This document shows, one piece after another, positions 47,019 to 58,429 of a stretch of 64,000 bases of DNA (within the stretch, counting starts at the first letter, position 1; every line of letters begins with the position of its first letter). The translations under genes were made by a program, and so were the position numbers. The notes under the pieces are model-generated. The model did no database searches. It saw nothing but the letters and a program-made list of their open reading frames with translations, and was not told where the DNA came from. The DNA comes from Pelodera strongyloides (taxonomy: Eukaryota; Nematoda; Chromadorea; Rhabditida; Rhabditidae). Location: assembly GCA_036852015.1 (NCBI GenBank), contig JAANDG010000066.1, positions 186,001-250,000 of the forward strand, in the 5' to 3' direction.

Positions 47019-50000
47019 CTACTTTCGTCTGACTTCTCGCACGGACTTCGAATCATCGAAGTCGTCGTGCTCAGCGTCATCCACTCTCGACTGAAAGGAG
47101 CGGAATAAATTATATACTTGTTGAAACACATACATTTGCGAGACTGCAAACGTCATTGTGACCAGAAATGATCTCTTTTATTAAATTTTTTTGAATCTCC
47201 TATCCCATAAAGCTGTGGTCATCGTACTGATGAGACCCAACTACAGCAAAATCCTCGTATACGATCAGGGTCGAAACGGGGTTATCATGTTAAAGAACAT
47301 GATACACTTTATCTCTCAATACTCTCATTTATACTTTTCCTTATATTACTGTAACTCTATTTACTTCTTTTTTTAAAATAGGAAATATAATGCAAACGCG
47401 AATACGCAATTGGTGTACATAAGGTAGCAATATCGGAATATGGATATATCCCTATTCATCCCCAAAATTAGAGTGACATCTTAGGGTTCCTTTGCTCATT
47501 TGTAACTAGTTCACATTTTGCGCCACATCTATATTGATAAATAAAGATTATTATTAATCGCCTGAAAAAAAACGGCGGGCAATTGGCCCAAGTCTCCACC
47601 AATAACCCATATCCTGAATTGGTTTGGAGTTCGCGCATAAATCGAAGCCCATTTTAGTGAAACTGTGAAACATATAGAAAATACCTATGCCAATTTCAGC
47701 TGAGTGTGCCGCCCCCAGTTACGCAGACACATACGCCCTGAGTTTATACCATATCATAAGTATTTACTCACCTGATCCGATGTCGTATCCGCGATTAACT
47801 GAGAAGGTGCGCTCTGGTCCTCGTCCTCCTCTCCCTCCTGAACAATAAAGGAAATTAGCATACGGTAGTCTATATTTTGGTTTCGGGTTACGGCTAGGAT
47901 ACTGTTTTATTTTTATGAATACCACTTTATTCAGACATACAACCATCACACATAGACTTAAGCATGTGTGATGATAACTCGTTTTTCAGTTAGTTTACGA
48001 TTTACGGGAGAATAACTACTGTACTTACTGTACTATATTACAATGTTTTGGTTTTCGGGTTACGGTAGAGTACTAGAATTCGTTTTCCGGTTACAGTTTA
48101 CGGGAGAACGACTACTCACTATATGATAGAATTGTTGAGGTATTCAGCGCTTCACTCAATTCGATAGAAAACTCTAGTAAGACTGTAGAACAATCAATTA
48201 TAACAATCAAACGACTACGAATCTGATAATATAATATTCTGGTTTAGCACCACGTAAGAAGCTAGACCTCTTGAATGTGTCTAGTCTGTGAGTGTTCCTA
48301 CCTCTCCTGTTTGTATTTTATAGTATGCACAAGTTTATGGAATAAAGAGTTAATAATAATATTCAAAAATGAACAAATTCTAAAACATACATCTTCCTGC
48401 TCCACCTCCACATCGACCTCCTCCCGACGGTCGACGGGTATCTGAAATAAGGTACAGTTTATAAGCGGCCTTTGAATAAAATAATCTGCAGCTGACCCGC
48501 AAGTCGACCTTGAAGTTGAAGTGCGAGTCGCCAAGGTACTCCGTGAACAAAATAAGGTAAAATGCGAAGTGATTTCAAACGTAACGCAGCATCACGTTTA
48601 AGGACTTTAAGGAGTGGTTCAAAGTGTTCATGCAGCAGACATGTTTCATGGGCTCAAAGAGGTATACCTGCCGGTAGCGCACAATGTAGAGAACAATGTT
48701 TAAAACTTGTAAATCCGGAGAAAACGGACCTGGTTGAGGACATTAGTCGGTCCCCACGGCTTCTCCTGATCCTTGTCGCCCTTCTGCACCTTGTCCTTCT
48801 CCTTGCCCTCGCCCTCGTCGTCAGAGCACCCACCTTTCAGCTGCACCTTCTTCAGCTTCAAGGCTGGGGCATCGGGGTTAGAATCCGACCCGCTCGCTGA
48901 AAATCAATATCCATCAATAAATCGATAATTAACTAATCAATTAGCGGTCACCGGGACTACGGACTACGTATGCAATAGCGTAAATAAAGTGCAAATGAAG
49001 CGGCGCGATAAAGTTTAAAAATTCACTGTTAATATTCAAGCAACAGCACGTGAATTTTCAGAGTTACTGCAACTGGAAACCACGTAACCAATTTTACATT
49101 TACATGCATCCGAAATGTCGCTTCAACATTCAAAGCACAACGGTGTACTAATCGCTTTAAATTAAATTAAATGCTTACAGAGCCGTTTCCTTGTGCTCGG
49201 CCTCTGGGTGCTCTTAACTCTGACTGCAAGATCGGCTCGTTGGGTGACGACTGGAGCCACGTTTCCATTCCCTCTACGATGAGCATCGGCCTCCTCTCCT
49301 AAAAAGTTGAATGAGTCTCTCTTCGAGCGCACATATTTGCGGCACTCACTCCAACTAACAATAATTTGCAAATATGGCGCATATATGGCGCACCTACACT
49401 TATACCTTGCCCGGCCTTGCCAAATATGCGCTAGAACTCTCGCTCACACACTGACCACCCTCAAACTGCACTTTCTTCGTAGTTAGAGCTACGGGGTAAC
49501 CTAAGCATCGCAAGAGGTTGGACAGAGGCTGCATCACGTCAAGAAATGAGCCACTGCACGTTTCCAATTGTTCTTTATGCACTCATGCGCAGTTGATTTC
49601 CAAACCAAATACGCCATAAATCAATGCACGGAACGCGTCCTGATTACGCCAGGCGCAGGAATGCCAACCCCCAATGGTAAGAAGGAGGATATGAATGGCC
49701 ATTTTAACTTGCATTTCTCGATATATCTGAATGTAAGTCAATACTCACGGGCTTCCTTGGCGTCCGAACACACCCTATTACATTTCTGCTCCTTCCGCTC
49801 GAGGTCTCGTTTCAAATCGGCAATCTCGTATCCTTGCCGTCTGATGGTCGCGGCCCTTGCCTTTTTTCTCTCCTCCACTTCATTAGCTGCATAGTCCTGA
49901 AAATAAAATAATTGGTTTGTGCTTAGCCAAACAGCAAAGTTAGATTCTGCCAATTTTGTAAAGTTCCCCTTAACATAGAACACTGTACACTTGGACAATT

Positions 50001-53000
50001 CACTAGAGAACGTGCAGAATACAAAGAGGGAAACATAAAGCCTGATAGAGCATCACAGCTCTGTAATCGTGCTTAATTGCTGTGTGGATACTTGCGGTCG
50101 TTCGGGTAATTTCCAGTTAAAGCAAAATACCGGCCGGTTTTTGAAACGCATTGCGTACACCTGCTTTCTTATGCAGCATATGCAAATGAGCAAAAATTAG
50201 AATAAAAACTAGACCCCACTTCGCATAAATGCATAGGAATGCAAGCACTTGAGATGCGTTTCAAAAACCAGCCGGTATTTCGCTTTAAAGGCAGTCGAAA
50301 CAAATTTTTAACCACACGTACCTTCCACCTTTCGGCACTTTCCGGGTCGCGCAGGGACTGATTCTCGGCTTCGAGCCTAAACGACAAACAATGATAGTAA
50401 ACATATGAAGATTACTCAAAATTACGCTACGTGCTTCTAAAAATTACTGAGCTGAGGCTGAGGCACACTCATAATAATTATAACTCGGCTCACCACAATG
50501 GTGCCAAATCAAACATTTTTGAAGATAATTAAATTATGCATACAGGCAATAAATCATTTCACTGATTTCACGCTACAAAGTGAAGTGGATACGCTCTGAA
50601 TTTTATTGAAACTGACTAACTGACAGACAATATTTTAATTGACGGATTATAGAATCGCGCACTTCTAATAACGGTTTATTAGTCAACAAGGCAATAAACC
50701 ATTTCACGCTACAAAGTTAATCATAAAAAGGGAAAAGTTGTCATACAGTAATCACAATCACTCACCAAATAACCTTATCCTGGCGCTCCTCCAATTCCAA
50801 TAGTGTCTTGTTCTTCACTTCAGTAACAGCGATCAGCTCCTTTTGATCGCACACAACCTCTTCGTACATGAAGTGGATCCTCTCTGAATTTTCTTTATTG
50901 AATATGGAAATATTACCCTTTTAAGTCCCCAATTTAATTATTACACAGACAGAAGCTCCAATTCAGCCTGGGCAACATCAGCTAAAAAGATGGCATGGCT
51001 AAAACCGACAACTATAAGCGAGTATCACAATTGGACCTTGCTTGGGGGTTATAGATCCTAGTCGCGCAACGCCCAATTCGTTGATTATAAGGGAAATAGA
51101 AAATTCTCACAAGTTACGAAGGTAATCTTCTTTAAATCTATTGTCTGCTTACTCTAAGACCGAGCCATAACCCCTCAGTGACTATGACCGGACTGTCATC
51201 CACTGAGCTGGCACCAAGTACAGACTCCGCGAGTGTCATCTCAGATGAACACATGAACAACCATGATAAACAATCAGAAACAAATATTGATCCAACTTAC
51301 CGAAAAAGGTGGCGTTCGTGGTGAGGAGAGCTTGTCGGGAAGGCCGAGTGTCCAAACTAAATGTCAACTACTTTTGCTCATAAATACAAATATGAGCAAG
51401 AAACTCAGCGTTGTCGCCGTGCACAAAGGGGTGCGGCGCATCCATGGCGCACCAGTGGCGCGCATGACGCAGCTCAATTACCCGCGCCATTGTCGCACCC
51501 ACCTGGCACGCAAGTGGCACAACTCACGTACGCGCACCACTGTGGCGCGCATGCGGCACAGCTGTAGTAAGCCTTGCGTAAAACGTCTCGCCATTGCGTA
51601 AAACGCCATCAATACAAATACAGAGTCTATAATACAATTGAAACCCCACTACTTTTTTCGGTTGACACATAACGCACTCGCGCAAAACTTAAAATGCAAC
51701 AACTTACACATGCTGCATGTCCTTGAAGCGGTGACTCAATTGGGCCAGTTCGAAACGCACATCCATCAGCTCACTGTCCTTCGCCGCCAACTCTTTATGC
51801 AGATCTTCGATAATATCTGAAAAGTGAAACACGTAATTATCACATCATGAAAACCATATCCATATCCCATACCGCATTAACGGTAATTCTTACGAACAAT
51901 GGAACAACGCACCAGTGACACAGATATAATAAATAATGACATGAATCCGCACAGCGCACATGTTTCTACACGTTTTCTTGAAATAAATTCCAAATAACGA
52001 ATATGATGACCGACCACGAGCATCGGTTGGGGGCAGACTAGAGGCAGAGACGGGAGTAACTACTGGTGAAGCGACGGGACCGGGAGAGGCAGTTGGACCT
52101 GAATCCCAATAGCTACACAAAATCACCACATAGAAACCCAAATGTCGCATAGACCATTTCCGGGTGGTCCGACCATCTGCGGAAAACACACCTTCTACGT
52201 AATTTGGTGAAAGAGATGGATATCATACACCGACCATCTCCGAAACCACCTTTAAGTTTACGTGAAACATAGCGTTCAGGTTACTGCATCGAAATCAACT
52301 CCAACTATACCATCGTCCATAAGCAGTTCGTTTGAGCGAAAAGTGAAACATTTTCACTGAAACAGTGTGAAAAGTGAAATTCCACTTATAAACTGTACTC
52401 ACAAACCTCACCAGACAATGGACAATTCTGTTTAAACAAGCTTGTCAATTATAAATCATAGATACCTTGAGCGGGAGCGGAAGACTGATAGGGAGACGGA
52501 GCGGGCATCAAAGGAGACGACGCAATCACAGGGGGAGTGGCAAGGTCTGAATATGTGACTTGGATTATTTAATAAACAAGAAAATCCAAACATAAGAAAT
52601 CACGCACTGATTTAGTTCATCTCCGGCAAGATTTCCTATATGAACTGCACTGAACTGAAATGAAGTGAGGAACTGCAAGTGAGTACTGACTTGGTTGGGG
52701 CATATATCCCCATCCCAGTCGCGCAACACGTAGCCGCTATTTTGCTAGTCGCTATTTTGCGGAGTATGTCAAAACCTCAAATTTACGGGGATAATCAATG
52801 CAGTGCGTGAATAATTATTCACTCAAACTTACGACATAGACACTACGAGCCAGCCGTAAATACTACGTGACTTCACGTAGTATTTGCGGTCATAGTCACG
52901 TAGTGGCCAGACTCCGCGAGTGTCGTCTGATATGCACCACATAAACAATTGTAATAAGCAAACAAAAACAAATATTGCTTCAACTTACCAGGGAAAGTGG

Positions 53001-56000
53001 CAGGCAGATCAGCTTGAGTCGCTCCTCGGATGATGGAGAGGCTGGCAATTCTAAATGGCAAATACCTTTGTTTCAGCGTGAAACTCATTGTTACCGCCAC
53101 GCACAAGGCGGCGCGGCAGAGGTGCCGATAGCGCACCTGACGCGCCTTATGGGGCGCGTGGCGCACCCAAAGCGGCAGTGGCGCGCGTGTGGCACACAAT
53201 GACAGTGCGTAAAAGTAAAATGCCAGCAATACAGATAAACCGCGGACGCTACAATTCAACACTGGCTACTTTTATGGGATGTGCAAAGGATGGCACATAA
53301 AGGCACTCGCACGAAAATTAAACGGAAAAAGTAGCAACATACTCCTTCTGCGCATCCTGGAAGCGATGGGACAGGCGGGCATAATCAAATTGCACGTCGA
53401 CCAACTCTTGATCTTTCAAGGAGAGTTCCTTGCGCAGGTCGAGCATCTCTGAAATGTGAAACATGTAATGACAAATGACAGTAATGCAAAATAGAGTTTC
53501 GTAACACTGCCTAACCTTTTTGTTCTAACGTGAATATAAAACCAGTTAAACGTAAATTGAACAACATGATTGCCTAACCTTTTTGTTCTAACGTGAATAT
53601 AAAACCAGTTAAACGTAAATTGAACAACATGATTGTGATACAACACTGGAGCAAGGAACCATATTACATTTACACTCTTACATACTCTTAAAGCGATACT
53701 CAACGTGGTTTGTGAAGATGTACTGTGCAGCTACATATATAATAAACAACCCATATACTAAATTATGAAAAATCAAACAGAAATCTCATGGACATAAAGC
53801 ATGCGTACCTACACACTGATTTAGGCCATCTCCGAAAGCTGTGTAAGATTTCTATATGGATTTGAGTGAAACACACTGCTTACAACCACTTATAAAGGGG
53901 GGACGAACCCCCCCCCTTTCTAAAAAAAAGCATGATAATTATAGATTATACCTTGAGTGGGCGTAGAGAGGAGACTGGAGACGGTGGAAGACGATCTAAA
54001 ATACAGTAAGATTACCGTTGTACTTCTACTCTACTAACACGTGAAATGCAACTGGCTTCAAAGGTCGGACAGGCATCAAATGCTACAAAATGGAACATTT
54101 TAGAAAGGTTCATTCTCAAAACGCAATTTATAATGTGAACGTCCACGAGTAGCAAGGCCACTAGACGAGCTACAGTACTCAATCCAATATAAAACTTCAA
54201 AATTCCGTAAGCAAAACAGCAAAACTAAAAACAAAGGAACAACCGCCTCAGCAACTGCAACTGAGCAACACAAACATTTTGCTCTCAGCTCTCATAATGC
54301 CTATTTTTAACTAGGCATTTACAGCCCAAATCGAAAGGCTTACTAGGCAGTAGGCAGCAAAACACGATTGTTGTAAAATCTCACCTGGCAAGTTGGGCTT
54401 CCAGATTAGAGATCCGGGCGTTTCTAGCGTCCAGTTCTTCCCTAGTCAGCCTCAGTTCACGGACCTTCTGCGACAATTCGGACGACGCGGTTGCCAACCG
54501 TGCCGCCATTGCGTCCAGTGTGGCTGAAATTAAATATATCACTCTATAAACTACATCATACAAAGCAAATAGCGTGAGATGTCAATTAACGGACTATTAA
54601 ATGTTAAACAAAACAAAGCAAAAAACACAACCGCATAAAGAAAGGAAAATATATGCAGATACGAAAAAGAAGAATCCTAATTGTCAGTAATGAAATTGTG
54701 CTAAAAGTGGTTAAAACTTACCTCTATACCGCTGCGGCATCCTGAAGGGATGGCCGAATGGTAGCTGAAATGGAAGTAGGAAATGATATCGTAAACACAA
54801 CGGCATTATTAATTATAATTATTATTATTTAAAGAGAATATTGAGTCTTGCAGATTGCAGCTTTCACGTTTAGGCGCTATTGAGCTTGGGGGGGGGGGGG
54901 GGGCCAAAGTAGGCGGAACTTCAGAATAGTCTGAGCTCGCTGAAACGTGGCCACACGGGGTAATCCGACCTGCCAAGTCGATTGAGCACCAAATCAATAG
55001 TCTATAGTGAACATTTATTGATTTTCTGGTTATCTAGTTTTTTTTTCAGAAGAATACTCTAAAACTCGTAAATTCTAGTGTTTCAGAAGTATTCATGTGT
55101 GGTTGCGTGAGAGCTCAGGCATGCGAGGCTTTACGTCAAAGTTAAGATTTGTTTCCATATGCAGTTTGCAGTATCCTTTAATGGAACGTGCGTGCAGAAC
55201 AGCAACTAGTAGTAACACACCCCATGATGCTCGAGTGTTTATGTACTCGAACAGAGCCTTGTCAACGACTAACTGTTTCCACTGATGAGATGTGTCCAAC
55301 GACCATTTTAATTTATAATAGTGCAACACATTAGCCTGAGATTACTATGTGAATTGTTGCTGGCGCATCAATACATGTAAAAAATAGCTGAGCGTAAGCC
55401 AGTAACATTAAAAAGCTAAATATATTCATAACTACTTAGTTTAAAAGCGAAGAAAACCGACAAAGTAAAGGCAAAAATACATTACCAGAAAATCAATAAA
55501 TATTGACTATAGACTATTGATTTTGTGCTCAATTTATTTGATAGGTCCGATTACCCTTTGTGGCCAAGTTTCAACAAAATTCGACCACTGTGAGGCTCCG
55601 CCCAGCTTTGCCCCCCCCCCAAGCTCAATAGCGCCCACGTTTATTTTAGGTGTAAACGTATTGCTTTGGACGTTTCCATTTGCGCAATTACCAAAAAAAC
55701 ATATCGTTACAGACAGTTTGCTGTCTTATGCAAAGTTACTAGTTGTGCAAAGCCAACAACTACAGTGTGTAAAATCAATGGATGATCGATGAGCATTATA
55801 GACCGACATTATCGAGAACTCTAGATGAGTATAGGGAATAGGGACGTTCTTTCCTTGGAGATATTAATAAGTCTAATGAAGCAGGTTCAGCAATGGTAAC
55901 ATAATAATAGCGTGGAAGAAAACTTACAAACTCTTCTATTTTCCCGGAATACTCCTTCACTTGTGTCGCTCCACGGCGCATAAAGCGCACAACATCCTCA

Positions 56001-57847
56001 CGCTCCACTTCGTCGACGAGCTTCTTCAAATTTGCCCGTGTCTTGCTCTTAAGAAACTGAAAATAAAAATATGTAAAATACATTTACGATAGAAAATATG
56101 GATTATGGATTAGTACGATTCAGTCCAAATGCAAACGAAACCACTAGGGAATAAATAAAACCGCCAAGAAAAAGAACACCAAACTAAAGAAAATGTCGTA
56201 GATGCGACTCCGAAAGGGAAACCCATTCAGAACCACGCGAAGATACACGTAACATGAGATTACGAAAGTAGTAATGTAGTGAAAACATACATCGAATTCA
56301 ACAAAGATCGTACGAGGATATAGGATTCTATAGCTGGCAAGCAAAACAAAACTGGTTTCAAAAAGCGCACATTGCATGCACAGTTGGCAACGTGCCATAT
56401 ACCGTAGTTTGTGCCTTTTAGAGAACCTATTACATAAAGCGCCGCTGTGCATGGCTTTTCCACTATTCACTATTATTTAACTTACCTCGGTGATACGATA
56501 GAGGAGCGTCTTTATAGGCAATTTGATGTTAGCCCGGTTCTTGTTGAGGGTGTCCACGAATGCCCGGTAGACGCGCAGGGTTTGGGCCATCAACCGAGCA
56601 GCGTCTACCTAAATACAAATCAGTTAGTGACCAAGGAAACAAAATAATTGCCGTAACCATAGAATAACCGTAGCTGTCTCGGCGTCAATGGTTTCACCAA
56701 AAAAAAAACCATCTGGTGAATGTTACGTGACCGGGTTGTAACCATTTGTTGAGTTTTCGAATGAAACTTGGTCACCACATGGTCACGATTGGTCACCAAA
56801 TGGGCAGGCCCATGAAAAAAAAACTAGTGAACCGTCACCAAATCGGGCCTCCCCTTTCCAATGGAACGCAAAAGCGAAATCACTCTCTTAAACTCAACGT
56901 TTTACGTAACGTCAAAATGGAAGAAAGTTAGAGCTCTCAGTGCGAAAACACGAAAATTGATTGTCATGAGCCTCGGAAAAGTGCATTTATTTATAGAGAA
57001 TGTGAATATTTTCAAACCTTGTCTTCGCGGTCCCGCCCGTCATTGACGAGGCACTCCTTGCAGTGACGCACCGTGGCCATAAGTGCGTATGCCATAAACG
57101 TTGGCGCGGTGGAGATCGCCTCTCCAGTCCGGCCCATCTAAAATAAATAAAATGTAAAATAGCGCAGTGAATTGTACTTGTTACTTGTCTTAAGAGATGA
57201 GCGGCGCTTCAGTATGCGCCACCAGCGCGACAGGGACATGGACACTCGAAACCCAACGTGTGCATCATGCTCGCAACATGCAAAACGTGCGCCATGAGAG
57301 CGCCCGTCAAACTTCAGATGTGCCATCTGTGGTTTGAAGTTAAAGCTCAAGTGCGCCATGTGCGCGCCAGATACATATTCTTTATGTGAGCGCCAACCAA
57401 ACTACAGTTCGGCATACGCGCGCCAACTGAATGCTACATTAGCTCCATGTGCGCGCCAACTGAATGCCACATTAGCGAAATGTGCGCGCCACTAAATGCA
57501 AAATTAGCGCCATGTGCGCGCCAACTGAATGCTACATTAGCGCCATGTGCACGCCAACTGAATGCTACATTAGCGCCATATGCGCGCAAACTAAATGCAG
57601 TACCTCTACGCTGTATGATGTCTTATGAATGCAAAGAAATGACAGTGTAACACATGCAAGGACGAAGCCGAATGGAACATAGAACATGGATAAAACAAGC
57701 AGTACATGCAAAGTGATTCATAGATAGATAGTGGGTAGAAAATGTAAGTAGCTGAAGGATATAACCTATAGATTTTAAGATTTTATAAAAAAATAAACCA
57801 CTTACATTTTGTGTGCATTCTTCCAACCGTTCCTCGATGGACGGCAT
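47019..57847 (-). CDS. 644-residue coiled-coil protein of unknown family, 21 exons
   Basis: Exons: 57806-57847, 57018-57137, 56486-56608, 55928-56056, 54722-54764, 54385-54523, 53952-53995, 53343-53448, 52989-53050, 52466-52546, 52015-52098, 51708-51816, 51301-51356, 50766-50883, 50322-50376, 49749-49896, 49179-49298, 48730-48896, 48391-48441, 47772-47837, 47019-47090. All phases close: 1935 bp with a TAG stop. Residues 1-138 form an uncharacterised helical, Arg/Lys-rich region (begins MPSIEERLEECTQN). Coiled-coil-like heptads lie at about 153-198 (ELSQKVRELRLTREELDARN), 214-248, 325-360 and 378-485. A Ser/Thr/Pro linker spans about 199-212 and 269-324. The tail (about 525-644) is very acidic with Lys stretches. 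Residues 214-268 and 325-378 are internal duplicates. An acceptor (AATTTCAG) 28 bp before the ATG could be a trans-splice site or a 5'-UTR intron; the frame stays open upstream, so an earlier start is possible. The donor of exon 11 (GTCGGT) is weak. Function unknown. Confidence 0.8.
50121..50284. mobile_element. TTAA foldback element, AATACCGG family, copy 3 (intronic)
   Basis: AGCAAAATACCGGCCGG..GCCGGTATTTCGCT arms flanked by TTAA (50117-50120, 50285-50288). It sits in the intron between exons 15 and 16 of the coiled-coil gene. Confidence 0.8.
51415..51560. repeat. GGCGCA/GGCGCGC-rich low-complexity stretch
   Basis: Repeated GTGGCGCGCATG/CGCACCA motifs in the intron between exons 12 and 13; the duplicate lies at 53095-53195. 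Confidence 0.7.
53510..53636 (+). repeat. 63-bp perfect tandem duplication in an intron
   Basis: CCTAACCTTTTTGTTCTAAC through AACAACATGATTG occurs twice in a row (period 63) with no differences, just upstream in the sense of the plus strand from exon 8. Confidence 0.9.
54873..55635. mobile_element. hAT-like non-autonomous element, 763 bp, in an intron
   Basis: Terminal inverted repeats GGCGCTATTGAGCTTGGGG and its complement extend inward for about 160 bp (to CAATAGTCTATAGT..TCAATAAATATTGAC). The 8-bp direct repeat CACGTTTA lies at both sides (54865-54872, 55636-55643). An 8-bp target is the hAT hallmark. No transposase frame inside. A run of about 16 G is included in the left arm. It lies between exons 4 and 5 of the coiled-coil gene. 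Confidence 0.85.
57360..57605 (+). repeat. About 37-bp tandem repeat, 6-7 copies
   Basis: GCGCCATGTGCGCGCCAACT followed by GAATGCTACATTA recurs with small changes across the intron between exons 1 and 2 of the coiled-coil gene. Confidence 0.85.
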
Positions 57848-57985
57848 TTCGCTTTGAGTTCGTAATGTACGATTCCTGAAATTTGTGGATATTACTGGTA
57901 AGTTACGTTACCGAATACAAAATAAAGACACGAGTGAAGAAGCGGCAGAATTTGGAAAACTAACTGTCGAAGAAAGGTTTTTTAA

Positions 57986-58421
57986 AGGATCGCAGTCACT
58001 CCAAAATCATTATTTTGCTTCGAGTTTACTTGAATTTAGTAAAGAATAAAGAAAAAAACTTTACCAAAACCGAATAATTTGAATTCCAACTCAGGGGGGT
58101 GAACAAGTAGAAAAGTAGTTCTACTCAACTACCGCGGGATTATGAAACTTGTAGTGATATGCCTGCAGACCCTTGCAGTATATGTAAAGATATAATATGC
58201 AGATATTTGCCGAAATAATTTGCATACTCCCGATCGGAAAGCAGCTGTATGAACACGTTTCGTGATCCTGCGGTAGTTAAGTAGAACTACTTTTCTACTT
58301 GTTCACCCCTTGAGTTAGAATTCAAATTATTCGGTTTTGGTAAAGTATTTGTCATCTCTATTCTTTACTAAATACAAGTAAACTCGAAGAAAAACTACGA
58401 TTTTGTAGTGACTGCGATCCT
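57986..58421. mobile_element. Foldback element with TTAA target, AGGATCGCAGTC ends
   Basis: Long inverted arms (AGGATCGCAGTCACTCC..; ..GTGACTGCGATCCT) of about 190 bp with one small gap and matching GGTGAACAAGTAGAAAAGTAG segments. Flanked by TTAA (57982-57985, 58422-58425). No coding frame. It lies upstream of the coiled-coil gene. Confidence 0.9.
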
Positions 58422-58429
58422 TTAAGTGA

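Larger units (their letters stand above)
51000..54000. repeat. Intragenic 1.6-1.7 kb tandem duplication
   Basis: The block with exons 12-13 (51708-51816, 51301-51356) matches the block with exons 8-9 (53343-53448, 52989-53050) at offsets of 1635-1688 bp. Introns match too: GACTCCGCGAGTGTC (51224, 52913), AGTCGCGCAAC (51060, 52718) and a GGCGCGC-rich stretch (51430-51560, 53100-53190). Exon phases are the same in both blocks. Confidence 0.9.

Noticed and set aside
48290..48320. Micro-exon between exons 19 and 20 of the coiled-coil gene
   Set aside because: AAACAG/GAGAG/GTAGGA would add 5 bases and break the phase, which closes without it.
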